NCBI RefSeq assembly: GCF_932294415.1
Contig: NC_065544.1
Coordinates: 18,947,351 to 19,011,350 of the forward strand
Direction: 5' to 3'
Source of the DNA: Quercus robur
Taxonomy: Eukaryota; Streptophyta; Magnoliopsida; Fagales; Fagaceae
Length of the DNA: 64,000 nucleotides
Shown here: piece after piece, positions 23,332 to 34,142 of the stretch
Layout of the letters: the number at the start of each line of letters is the position of its first letter
How positions within the stretch are numbered: the stretch's first letter is position 1
Notes under the pieces: model-generated
The model's database searches: none
What the model was told of the DNA's origin: nothing
What the model saw: only the letters and a program-made list of their open reading frames with translations
Made by a program: the position numbers and the translations under genes

Positions 23332-26300
23332 TCATTTGAGTTTTACCCTCTTATTGTAGTATTTGGCCATCTTCTGCTGGTACTTCGTCATTCTACTGGA
23401 AGCTTTGTCTCTTACTTCGTCCAAACAGTCCAGGTTGAGTCGCAGTTGGTCGTCATTGCCCTCCTTGCTGAATGCCTCTCTCCTAATGCTGGTTACTTCT
23501 ACCTCGACTGGGATCACTGCTTCAGTGCCATAAGTGAGCCTGAAGGGGGTTTCTTCTGTTGGGGTTCTTGTTATGGTTCTGTAAGCCTAAAGGACGTTGG
23601 GCAATTCTTCTGGCCAGGCACCCTTCGCGTCGTCTAGCTTGGCTTTGATAATCTTGAGTAGTGTCCGATTCGTCACTTCTGTTTGTCTATTCACTTAGGG
23701 ATGCCCTGGGGATGAGAATTGGTTCTTGATACCTAGACTCGAACAGAAGTCCCTAAAGCCTTGGCTGTCAAACTGCTGCCCATTATCTGATATGATTGTC
23801 AATGGAATCCCGAACCTGCAAATTATATTCTTCCACACAAAACTCTGAATTCTTGCTTCAGTGATCATTGCTAAAGCCTCTGCTTCGACCCACTTTGTGA
23901 AGTAGTCAATAGCAACTAGTAGGAATTTTACCTAACTTTTACCTTGGGGCAATGGGCCGACGATGTCGATTCCCCATTGCGCAAATGGTCACGGGAAGGC
24001 TATCGTCGTTAGTCTCTTTGCTGGAAGACGTTGGACATTCCTGTATCGTTGGCACTTGTCACACTTCTTTACGAGCTCCACTGCAACCACCTGCATAGTA
24101 GGCCAGAAATAACCTGTTCGAATGACCTTGTTCACCAGGGACCTAGGGTCGGCGTGGTCCCTGCAAATCCCTTTGTGGATTTCTTCCAGTATGTACTTGG
24201 CTTCTTCTTCGTCGACACATTTCAAGTAAGACATGAAGAAGCCTCTTTTGTATAAGGTGTCATTAAGGATCGTAAATTTGGCCACCCTCTTATTGATCTT
24301 TTTGGCCCCTTCTGTATTCTGAGGGAGGTGCCCATCCTGGAGGAAAGAAACGATTGGTGTCATCCAGTTGCTTGTGCTCTAGATTGTGAATGTTGGAACT
24401 TCTTCAATGTTGGGGTATTTCTGAACTTCCATTGCCAAGCCCATGCTGATCCCCCCTTCTTCTGACGATGCTAGCTTCAAGAATTCGTCTGCTACCATAT
24501 TCTGGCTTCTAGGGATCTGTACGAATTCCACCTTATCGAACTCCTAAGTCAGATTTTTCGTCAGTCTGAGGTATTTCTGCATTCTTTCTTCCTTTGCTTC
24601 GTACTCTCCCTTGATTTGCCCGATCATTAGCTTTGAATCATTTTGGACTAACAAGTTCTTAGCTCAAAGTGCCTTTTTGAGCCTCAATCCCGTCAGTATT
24701 CCTTCATATTCAGCCTCGTTGTTGGTAGTCGAAAATTTCAGCTAAACTTCGTATTTGAGCACTTCTCCGTCAAGGGTGGTTATGACGACCCCTACTCCCC
24801 CCCCCCCTCCTCTTTTGGGCTGACGAACCATAAGTCTGTATCATCCATCGTTCGGCTTCGTTGGTGAGGTTGTCCTCTTCCGAAAAGGTGAACTCGGCAA
24901 TGAAGTCTACCAAAGCTTGTGCCTTAATGGCTGTTTTGGGATGGTACTCAATGTCAAATTGACTGAGTTCAATTGCCCACTGGACCATTCTTCCCACTGC
25001 CTTAATTTTGTTCATAGATTTTTTGATAGGTTGATCCGTCATCACCAGGATAGGATTCGCCTGAAAATATTGCCTTAGTTTGCGTGGATACTTGGACTCA
25101 GCCCCTTGGAAAGCTTGGCTGACGTAGTAAACTGGGAGCTGTTTCTTGCCTTTTTCTCTAATCAGAGTTGCACTCACTGCTGTAGCTGATACTGTCAAGT
25201 ACAAATATAAGTTTTCCCCTCCCTTGGACGGACTTAAGAGGGGTGGATTACTCAGGTAACGTTTGAGTTCTTGGAACGCTGCTTCACATTCGTCGATCCA
25301 GGTGAAAGCCTGCTTCAAGGTCTTAAAAAAGGGTAGGCACTTGTCCATCACTCTAGAGATGAACCGGTTTAAAGCTACAATCCTTCCTGTGAGCTTCTGG
25401 ACTTCCTTGACGGTCCTGGGAGATGTCATATTGATTATGGCTTGCACTTTCTCTAGGTTTGCTTCTATTCCTCTCTGGGACACCATGAATCCCAAGAATT
25501 TGCCTGAAACTACACCAAAAACACACTTACTAGGATTCAACCTCATCTGGTATTGTTTGAGGGTGGCAAACATCTCCTTTAGGTCGTCCAGATGGGCAAG
25601 CTCTTCCTTACTCTTGACGAGCATATCATCCACGTATACTTCCATATTCCTGCCAATCTGTTTGTTGAACATTTTGTTCACTAATCTCTGATACGTAGCT
25701 CCAGCATTCTTTAATCCAAAAGGCATTACCTTATAACAATAGAGTCCTTGACTTGTGATGAAAGCAGTCTTCTCCTGATCTTCTTCAGCCATTTTTATTT
25801 GGTTGTATCCTGAGAAAGCGTACATGAACGTTAGCAACTTATGTCCGGCTGTAGAATCCACAAGCTGGTCTATCCTTGGTAAAGGGAAACTGTTCTTCGG
25901 GCATACCTTGTTCAGGTCCGTGAAGTCCATGCACATTCTCCATTTCCCATTTGTTTTCTTCACTAGGACGACGTTTGTGAGCCACTAAGGATAGTACACT
26001 TATCAGATGAAGCCTGCCGTCAACAGTTTGGTAACTTCATCTGTAATCACTTAGTCTCGTTCTGGGGCGAAGACTCTTCGTCTTTGTTGGACGGTCTTTC
26101 TTTCCGAGTTCACATTCAACTTATGCTGAATGATTTCTGAAGATATGCCTGGCATGTCCTCGTGGCTTCATGCAAAGACATCTAGGTTTTCTTTAAGGAA
26201 TTGGATGAGCCTTGTTCTCATCTCAGGGCTTAGTGTCGTCCCTGTCTTCGTCGTCTTGGTTGCCTCTACTTCGGCCAATTCCACTGTTTCCAGGGCTTCC

Positions 26301-28250
26301 ATTTTATCTTCTTCCTTCTCTTCAATCATCCATGTGTGGTTCTCCTTTGCAGCCAAGACGGCCTGGTAACACTCTCTAGCTAAGACTTGATCTCCTTTTA
26401 CTTCGCCGATACCGTTATCTGTTGGGAATTTTACCTTCAGGCAATGGGTGGACGTGGCTGCTTTCCATTTGTTGAGCGTGGGCCTCCCAATGATTACATT
26501 GTAAGATGAGGGGCAATCTACCACTAGGAAGTCCAATTGATGGGTCAACTGCATCGGGTAGGTCCCCACCGTTACTGTCATTGTCACTATGCCCTTGGGA
26601 TATACCCTGTCTCCACTGAAACTGACAGGGGGGAGTCAAATGAGCGCTGTCCTTGGATCTAGCTTCAGCTGCTAGAAAGTAGAGAGGTAGATAATGTCTG
26701 CGGAACTACTGTTGTCCATGAGGATCCTTTTGGTGTTGAATCCTTCTATAGTTAGCATTATAACCAAAGGGTCATTATGAGGCTGCTTCACTCCCCTGGC
26801 ATCCACTTCATTGAAGGACATATCCTGGTTCGTTCGTTTCTGCTTAAACGGAGGTATCATGTGGATGCTATTCACTTGTCTTTGGCATGCTTTCTTGAGG
26901 GATTTGAATGACCCTCCTGTGAAAGGTCCTCCTGTAATCGTCTTTATCTCCCCGATCACATCCTGTGGAGGTTGGAACGGACAATCGCCATTCCTGGAAG
27001 AGGACTCATGCTGGCTTTTATTGCCGTCTTTGAACTTACTATATTCTCCCTTCTTCACATATTTCTGTAGTTTCCCTTTCCGTATCAACTCCTCTATTTG
27101 CTCCTTTAGGTCCCTACAATCTTCTGTGTTGTGGCTATGATCTTGGTGAAATCGGCAGTACTTATTCTTATCACGGACGTTAGGGGATGAGTGTAATGGT
27201 CTCAGCCATTTGAGGAAGTGCTCATCCTTAATTTGCATTAAAATTTTGTCAACAGGCATAACTAGGCATAACTAGAGGGGTAAATTTTACCGTCCGAGGA
27301 CCTTTATCTTCTTTTCTTCTGTTCCTGTCATTGTTCCGATGATCTGGACGCTCCCTCTTTTGTCCCCTACGCTTGTCGTCCTTCCTTCCTTTTTCTCCAG
27401 GCTTCTCTACATCCCTTATGGCTGCTAAAGCGTCTTCAGCATTCATATACTTCTGTGCTTTTAGGAGCATCTCTGTCATCGTCTTTGGAGGATTCTTCGC
27501 AAGTGAAGCCACGAGATCTCTGGATCTCAGTCCCGCTTTGAAGATCGTCAGTTGTACTTTGTCATCAGCTTCGTCTACCTCCAGGGTCTCCGGAGTAAAG
27601 TGTTTCACGTATGACCTCAGGGTTTCCTTTTCTCCCTACCTAATGGAGAGTAAGTGGTCCGCTGGTCTCTTAGGAAGTTGCCCCCCAATGAAGTGACGTA
27701 AGAAGGCGTTGCTCAACTACTCGAAGTTGTCGATGGACGATGTTGGCAACTTTGTGAACCATTCCCTTGTAGCTCCCTTGAGAGTGGTGGGAAAGGAACG
27801 ACACAGTATCTTGTCGGGGGGCTATTGAAGGCCTAGCGTCATTTTGAAGGTATTAAGGTGATCCTGAGAGTCTTTGAGCCCGTCAAATGGCTCAAGTTGA
27901 GGTAGACGAAATTTTGACGACACTGGGCAATCGAGGACTGCTGTAGTGAAAGGCGAATCTGTGGCCCTTACCATTCTATCTATGCTCCGGTCCGTTTTTT
28001 CCTTGATGGCATTCCTCAACTCATCCATCTCCTTCCTTATCTCTCGAAGGAGATCTGAATTCTGCTCATCCGGAGAAGTAGGCCTTTGATGAATACTCCT
28101 TCTATGGTTGTCTCCCTCACCCTTCGAAGTACCTTTGGACCGATTCTCCTCCTGTTGAACCTGTTGAAGCCGTAGCTTCATTTCTTGATTTTGTTTGGTG
28201 AGTTCTTCAATGGTGGCCGCAAGAGCTTGGACTTGCTAAGCCAAGGCTGC
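23332..28250 (-). pseudogene. Degenerate gag-pol of Gypsy element 4
   Basis: Read on the minus strand. Gag (28181-27249) has the conserved LEPFDGLKDSQDHL region and a zinc-knuckle-like [15 protein letters not shown]. Protease near 26690 reads [11 protein letters not shown], where active copies have D-N-G-S. Reverse transcriptase and RNase H (25963-24770) show KMKTNGKWRMC-type start, FTDLNKVCPK, MPFGLKNAGATYQ and the active-site YVDDMLVKS. The second, archaeal-type RNase H region follows and is broken. The integrase zinc region (24363-23989) has H-x-H with CDKCQRY, and further integrase pieces reach 23332. There are many stops and frame changes. Two RNase H domains before integrase place it in the Tat lineage. 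The level of decay agrees with the diverged LTRs. Confidence 0.85.
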
Positions 28251-28327
28251 AAATCTTGATTGGACTCCATCTGAATATAGAAGTTGATGGAAATTGCGTT
28301 TTCGAATATGAATGCGAAAATGTCGTC

Positions 28328-28343
28328 CCCACAGACGACGCCA
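28328..28343 (-). other. Primer-binding site of Gypsy element 4
   Basis: On the minus strand this reads TGGCGTCGTCTGTGGG, starting 3 bases inside the 5' LTR edge. It matches the site TGGCGCCGTCTGTGGG of the sister element at one-base difference. The first bases fit a tRNA-Asp-type site; the exact tRNA was not established. Confidence 0.65.
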
Positions 28344-28346
28344 AAC

Positions 28347-28866
28347 TGATGAAGCGTGACTTCGTCAGTTGAAATGAACGTGCCCAGATGGATCCAAATT
28401 CTCGCCTGGATACCTGTGTAGATGACAAGACTACTTCTGCAGGGGTGGTCATCGGTGTGGTGCTTGCCACAATGTCTCCGATGCCAAAGTCAGAACGATA
28501 GAGTATAATGTAAAATGAAAAAAGAATACTAAAATGGCAATCACTATCCTTTTAGAGTGTCTGTGTTTTTGTACCTTGGTTGGCAGTGTGGGGGATTTTA
28601 TATATGTTGCCTTGGATTCTAGTCATTGTGACTGGCATTTGTGATGTTAATTTCTTCCTTTGGTAACGCCTCCTGCCTTGTAATGAAGCTTTTATTGTGC
28701 TCTCAACGGTCTGTATAGTTGGTTTTGTAACCGTCTAGGTATTATTGGTGGCATTGAATGGTTCCGCTATTCTCGCCAGTGACGTGGATACTTTTTGGGC
28801 TCATCTTAGGGGTAGCCTTGTCTGTCCTCCTGGATTCGTCTCTAATTGATTTCGTTAGTCTCGTCA
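28347..28866 (-). repeat. 5' LTR of Gypsy element 4
   Basis: 520 bp, ending CTCGTCA at 28866 next to the ggaac target copy. It is diverged from the 3' LTR by many transitions. Confidence 0.88.
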
Positions 28867-29509
28867 GGAACAATACACAGATCTAAGAATAAGCAATAAC
28901 ACAAATACTAAATATATATAGGAAGATATCTTTAAATAATTAAAAACTCACAGACCAAATACGTGAAGGATGAATGATTCAGAATAAGTCTTATGTTTGA
29001 CACACTCTCCTTAAAGCAGATTTCGCCCCTCACACAATCACTATGGTACTTTGAGACTCATGGACGTCTGTCTCCCACGATAAAATGATCTACAACACAA
29101 AAATAAAGCATAGAAGGTCGTGCTCTGTGAACTACTCAATGTCTCTTTCTCTCTCTTTGACACAAAATGAAATGCACAAAAATATTCTCACTGGGAGAGT
29201 TTTTTCTAAAAGTTCTTTTTCATGAATGAGGAACTATGAAATTATACGTAACTTAAAACTGAAACACTGTTTCAGAGATAATTGCTGTATACAGACTTAC
29301 TGACTCAAAATAAATAAAATAAAAAAATATTATTATTATTAATTGGATAAGTAGGCCTAGTCCACACATGCTTAAATCTCAACCCAACATCTAGCCAAAA
29401 CTCATATCCTCTATTATTTCCAATGTGGGACTCAAGGATTTTCACCACTTTAATATCATATTCAAGTGGTCACATTAGGAGTCAATTTCTTATTCACTTC
29501 ATACTAACA
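28867..29509 (-). repeat. 5' LTR of Copia element 2, main part (copy E)
   Basis: This continues LTR E interrupted at 19026. Its 5' terminus is TGTTAGTATGAAG (29509 downward). In the U3 half it matches the truncated LTR C (7164-7770) far better than its own partner LTR D. Confidence 0.85.
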
Positions 29510-30024
29510 AATTCATCATTAGGGGCTTCTTGGAGCTATACTTTTCATTCATAATAAATCTTTTACAATAAACTTTATAATATTAATAATTTTTGGTAAA
29601 AAAAAAAATCTTTTTGCACATGTCATTAGTCATTTAACGAATCATGTTTGCGTTTTGCTCCAAATTAAAAAGCAAGCTTATTTTACTATTTAGCTTATTT
29701 TTGCTACTATTTATGAGTCTTATTATATTTTTTGATACTATTCATGGATTCTACTATACTATTTCAACTAACTTTTAATTTTATCTACTAATAAAAAAAT
29801 TTTTAATTTCAACAAAATAAGCAGATTTCAAATTTTGTGTGTCCGGTGAGATATGATGTCATTATCATATTCCTTCGTGACATGCATGAGTTGAATGGTT
29901 CCTCTCTCTCCCTCATATAACTTTTCTTTTTATTTTCTTTCTCTTCACATGCACTTCTATAAATTTCCACCTAGCTAGTGTATAACCCTACAAACCCACC
30001 GGCGCTCTAAAAATAATACCAATA
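29510..30024. other. Upstream region of the BURP pseudogene
   Basis: AT-rich sequence without genes. A TATA-like CTCATATAACTT lies near 29914 and CT-rich DNA around 29900-29945, in a suitable place for the old promoter of the gene starting at 30025. Confidence 0.4.
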
Positions 30025-30953
30025 ATGCAGACAAAACTCAGCCCCATGACTTCTCTCCTTCTTTTTATCTTTCTCACTTCTCTCACTGTAAGCACTCTGA
30101 CTCTGCCTCTTACATAATAGATGAAAGTAGGATAATGCTTCCCGTTAGTTGTGTTGAGTCAATGTGTTTTAGGAGAAGATTATATGTACAGTGAGTCCCA
30201 TGATAAGAAGTTGTTGAGTCTCACTTTGTTTCCACGTTCTCTTAATGCAGGTTTGGTCGGCCAGTGATCAAAACCCCTTGTCCCAGAAGTCCTATCTGAT
30301 TCGGTATTGGAACAAACAGACCGGAAACAGCCACACCAAGCCAGTGTTTCTCCTATCCAAAGCGTCCCCACTAAGCACAGTTGAGTCAGCCAGTTTCTCC
30401 AAACTCGCCACCACCCACAACTATAGCGCTCTCTCCTCTCGCTTCTCAGCCTTTTGTGCGTCCGCCAACCTCCTCTGCTTCCCTGATTCTTCATTACTGA
30501 CTCACACAGACGTCGCTGGCTGTAGTTTCAGTTACAGCTGTAGTTTCAAGTACAACTACGACAAGAGATCCCATACAACTGGTATATTCTTTCGGGAGTC
30601 GATGTTAAAGAAAGGGACGGTGATGCCAATGCCGGACATTCAAGATAAATTGCCAGAAAGGTCCTTTTTGCCGCGCTCCATTTCGTCCAAACTGCCGTTT
30701 TCTACATCAGAGGTTGTTTCCGTACCTAGTATATACCTGCCATTCAGTTCCAAAGGTTCGAGTCTACGAAGCGGATATACTGGATCCGAATTCGAAGGCT
30801 AAGATCAATGATGGTGTTGCCATTTGTCACATGAACACCTCGAGTTGGAACCCGAATCATGAAGCTTTCTTGGAGCTAGGGTCAAGTCCGGGTAGGATCG
30901 AGGTTTGCCATTGGATTTTTGAGAATGATCTGACTTGGACAGTTGCTGACTAA
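30025..30953 (+). pseudogene. BURP-domain, polygalacturonase-1 beta-like pseudogene
   Basis: Exon 1 (30025-30087) encodes a 21-residue hydrophobic signal peptide ending before GTAAGC. Exon 2 starts at 30251 after TGCAG, in phase 0. Exon 2 first gives the N-terminal part of the family (SYLIRYWNKQ, FLLSKASPLSTVES, FCASANLLCFPDSS). It then jumps straight to the start of the BURP domain (FFRESMLKKGTVMPMPDIQD, RSFLPRSISSKLPFSTS), so the FTNY-type repeat block is missing. A second deletion with frame change near 30710-30735 removes the middle of BURP. The C-terminus (VPKVRVYEADIL, VAICHMNTSSW, EVCHWIFENDLTWTVAD) resumes in another frame, with two of the four CH motifs. Relatives are cell-wall proteins of the polygalacturonase complex. 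This copy is very probably not functional. Confidence 0.88.
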
Positions 30954-31078
30954 CCGTTAGCACACCATGGTGGTAAGAAAAACAGCAAGTTGATTTATTC
31001 AAGATACATAAGGAATTTTAGTTTGGCCACAACTTGCTTAGGTGATAATTAAGTTGTAAGCAAAAAAAAAAAAAAAAA

Positions 31079-31430
31079 TGGTAAAATATTATTTTGGTCT
31101 TCCAACTTTACAAATAATTTTTTTTTTTTCATTTTTCGTTCCTAAATTATTAAAAAGCTTTTCATTCCTAGACTAATGAAAATATTTTATTTTTTCTTTA
31201 AACTTTAAAAAATATTTTTTTATCCCTAAATTATTGAAAAAAAGTTCTTTTTTCATCTCTATTTTTGTTCCTAAATTATTTATTAAAAAAAACTATTTAC
31301 AAAAAAAAAAAAAAAAAAAAAAACTATTTACAAAGTTTAGGGATTAAAAAAAAAAAAAAAACTTTTTAAAGTCTAGGAATAAAAAACAAGTTTTTAGTAA
31401 AATTTAGAAACCAAAATAGTATTTTACTCA
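31079..31430. mobile_element. MITE-like inverted-repeat element
   Basis: The left GGTAAAATATTATTTTGGTC and right (complement) GAGTAAAATACTATTTTGGT form inverted ends, and similarity continues inward through T-rich and A-rich arms. The flanks are poly-A, so no target duplication can be read. It encodes no protein. Confidence 0.55.
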
Positions 31431-31825
31431 AAAAAATATTGTGTTCATGTGAACAAATTAAGTTATTGGTTTACTTTACATCCAGATGTTGCTTATTAGT
31501 ACTACATAATTTGAGTTTTGATCAATGTTTTTAAGGCCAGCTTCAAAAATAATTGAACACCAAATGAAAAACACTATTTTTACCTTTCTCTTTGTATATC
31601 ATATTAATGGTGTGTTTGAATGAGTCTATTTCTTTCGATTATTTTGTTTAAAGAAAAAATTGTAAATTAATGTAATTATTTTTTTAATTGCAGAAACATC
31701 CTCGCTAGAGCTTCACTAGAGGATTGCAGGTCTTGATTCAACACATATATGTATCATGAAGCTAATAAATGTGTTGATATTTTGTGTATTTTAAACTTGC
31801 CCTTCATCTGATATTTTGTGTATTT

Positions 31826-32197
31826 ATGGGAAGTCTAAGGAATAGTTATTCCTAGACTAGTTTAATTATGTATTAAGCTTGTAATATATATATATATATA
31901 TATATATATGAACTTTCTCTTCTAATTTTAATTTATGTGTATAAATGGGAAGTCTAAGGAGTACTAGTTACTCCTAGACTAGTTTAATTATGTTTTAAGC
32001 TTGTAATGTAATATATGGACTTTCTCTATTAATTTATGTGTATTTAGGGGAAGTCTAAGGACTACTTACTCTCTCTCTATTTGTTTTTCTTTTTCTTTTT
32101 TTTTCTTTCTATTTTTTGAGTTCAGGACTATTTACTCCTTAAATAGTTTTTTTTTTAATTCTAATTTAATTGTGTATTAAGCTTGTAATATATAATA
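31826..32197. repeat. Imperfect tandem repeat, about 3 copies
   Basis: The word gggaagtctaagga recurs at about 31829, 31949 and 32050, each followed by actagtttaattatg and attaagcttgtaat, with AT microsatellite in between. The period is about 100-120 bp. It lies in the former 3' flank of the BURP pseudogene. Confidence 0.7.
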
Positions 32198-32352
32198 GGT
32201 TCTAGTTATCTCAACTAATAAAATCTCTTGTCATCAAATATGAGATTTGAGATTTCAATCTCATTTATACTAAAAATTAATTGGTATCTTGGCCTAATAA
32301 TAAAAGGCAATAATCACGAAACGGACGTCATAGGTTGAAATTTTATCATATA
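32198..32352 (+). mobile_element. tRNA-derived SINE remnant
   Basis: Similar along its length to the SINE at 59104-59283: it shares tagttatctcaactaataaa (box A region), tggtatcttggcctaataat and the 3' gacgtcataggttgaaa. It is mutated in both promoter boxes. Confidence 0.7.
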
Positions 32353-32363
32353 TATATATAAGT

Positions 32364-32754
32364 TGGATTCAAATTACATTTGGTGTAATTCTAAGCAATG
32401 TTACACCACCTAATAACTTGTTATTGAATTAATATTTTGAAAATCCAACCGTTGAATTACATGTTTTATATGCTCTTAACATGCATGTCAATTTTCATAT
32501 CAATCGGATGATATCTACCATTTGATCCATAAACTCATATTTTATGCATTATTTTAAACTACAAAAATTTGAATTTTAACAATTGATTGATAACATGGAT
32601 ATTAATTTCGATCACCTTGAAATTTTGCAAGCATAAAGAATATACAAAGATAATGTAATTTAATGATGGATTTGTCAATATTTGGATCCAATTAAAAAAA
32701 TATTGAGTGGTGTAACATTACTTAGAGTTACACCAGGTGTAACTTGAATCTAAC
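32364..32754. mobile_element. MITE with about 50-bp TIRs
   Basis: The left end reads gttggattcaaattacattt and on to gttacaccac; the right end is its complement (gtggtgtaacattacttaga and on to gaatctaacc). It is flanked on both sides by TA dinucleotide runs. The superfamily was not determined. Confidence 0.8.
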
Positions 32755-32759
32755 CATAT

Positions 32760-33687
32760 ATATATATATATATATATATACTTGTAATATATGGACTTTC
32801 TCTTTATATATATTATTACTAAAGACTTTCATTATTTCATCCACAAAATCAGTCTTGGTAGTATCAAAAATTATTAAAGACAATTCACTATCCTAGGAAT
32901 TATTGAAGTTACTAGGGTATTAGGAAATTATTTTTTATAGTTACTATGCGGCACTGTTTATTTGTCACTATGCAATATTGTTCATTGTACTTTTCCCTTT
33001 TTACCATTCATGTAGCTTTTGTTCCTTTATAAGACATACAAATAAGGGACACAACTTACGTCCAATACACTGATGCATTGGACGCAATCCCAACCCACGA
33101 ATGAATTATGTTAGGCAAGCCTTACACATTGCCTACTTCAAACCAAAAAAATAAATCATCTTAGTATACACCTTGCCTTGTAACCCTATCCTTCCTTCCA
33201 ATATCAATCCTTGTATAATAATTAAAATTTTTAATTTTAATATTTTTAAATATTTGAATGAATATTAGTGTTTAAATTACTATTCAAAAATTTCAAGAAT
33301 CAAGTAAGTTTTTAAGTTTTCAAAAATATATTTATTTTCAAAGTTTTATGTTGTACCGTTCATTTTGTTCTTGAAACATATTTCTTTCATACATATTCAT
33401 CCATATTTTCTCTCTTCATCCACTCATTGTACTCCTCCTTGGTTCCCCAGTTGATATCAAAGCCAAGTTCTCTTGAAAATTTGTATTCATTGTTTTTATT
33501 ATTGATTTGTAATTCTATGAAAGAGTGCCTTTAAGTTGCCCTAGCATTGGTGAGCACAAGTCCATTGGTTAGCCCTTGTTTGAGATGAAGAGTTTAGGGT
33601 GGCCCTGTTAATGCTCCCGTAAGACAATTTGAGTGAGCCGATCTAGACTATAGTATTTTATTTTTTAGTTTTTTGGAAGAGAGACTG
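32760..33687. other. No gene recognised
   Basis: AT-rich intergenic DNA with a small hairpin around 33058-33085 (CGTCCAAT against ATTGGACG). Confidence 0.5.
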
Positions 33688-34142
33688 TTAGGTTTTAAAG
33701 ATTTAGGTGTAAATATTTAGAATCATATTTTATTGTATTGGCAAACCGAGAACAAAATATGTCTGCTCTAAGTGTTTGGGCAATGCTTAAAAGTGTTTGT
33801 TTCAAGGTTCAAGTCCAGCTGACTGCAAAAAAAAGGAAGTATGGTTCTGTCTTGCTCGACCAATCGAGGATTAGGCTCGACTGATCGAAAATCGTAGGTC
33901 TAGTTTTTCTGCAGAATTTTTAAACAGGCCCAAGCCTATGAAAACATTTAGGGTTTCATCTAAACTTCTCCACATATAAAAGGGAAGCCCTAGCCACATT
34001 TTGAAGATTTTTTGGAGAAGACTTGTCTGTTACTCTTTGTAAGATCTGAGAGGTTTTTGCACTTTTTAACTACACAAGAATCTATCGGAGCAAGAACTAC
34101 AATCAAGTGTTGGTAGAACATAGTTGCTGCATCAAGATTGAA
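33688..34142 (+). repeat. Truncated Copia LTR
   Basis: It starts TGTTAGGTTTTAAAG and follows the LTR at 6313-7163 in order (ttggcaaaccg, gctcgactgatcgaaaat, agggtttcat, ataaaagg, tagccacatttt). It ends abruptly where the next repeat begins. Confidence 0.75.

Larger units (their letters stand above)
19027..28866 (-). mobile_element. Tat-lineage Gypsy element (element 4), nested
   Basis: 9.84 kb with LTRs 19027-19547 and 28347-28866 (termini TGATGAAG / CGTCA in plus reading). Gag-pol runs on the minus strand; a separate spliced gene runs on the plus strand between pol and the 3' LTR. A 90-bp tandem repeat lies between them. The two LTRs differ at roughly a dozen of the first 200 positions, so it is much older than the related element at 48-58 kb. 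The insertion split LTR E of Copia element 2. Confidence 0.9.
11874..29509 (-). mobile_element. Copia element 2 (minus strand), invaded three times
   Basis: The element runs from its 5' LTR (28867-29509 plus the 48-bp piece 18979-19026) through an interior at 18978-12599 to its 3' LTR (12598-11874). The interior encodes protease, integrase, reverse transcriptase and RNase H remnants; gag was not found. Three insertions sit inside it: a solo Gypsy LTR in the pol C-terminus, a long-TIR DNA transposon upstream of protease, and a whole Gypsy element within the 5' LTR. The two LTRs belong to visibly different subfamilies, so the element may be a recombinant. Confidence 0.8.

Noticed and set aside
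23080-23637. 185-residue plus-strand frame
   Set aside because: Reverse shadow of the integrase region of Gypsy element 4.
27373-27696. 107-residue plus-strand frame
   Set aside because: Shadow of the gag region on the other strand.
33055-33090. Short hairpin as a microRNA precursor
   Set aside because: An 8-bp stem is far too short for a plant microRNA precursor.
33440-33470. Possible plus-strand primer-binding site (tgatatcaaagcc)
   Set aside because: Differs from the tRNA-Met site at several bases and has no recognisable LTR directly before it.
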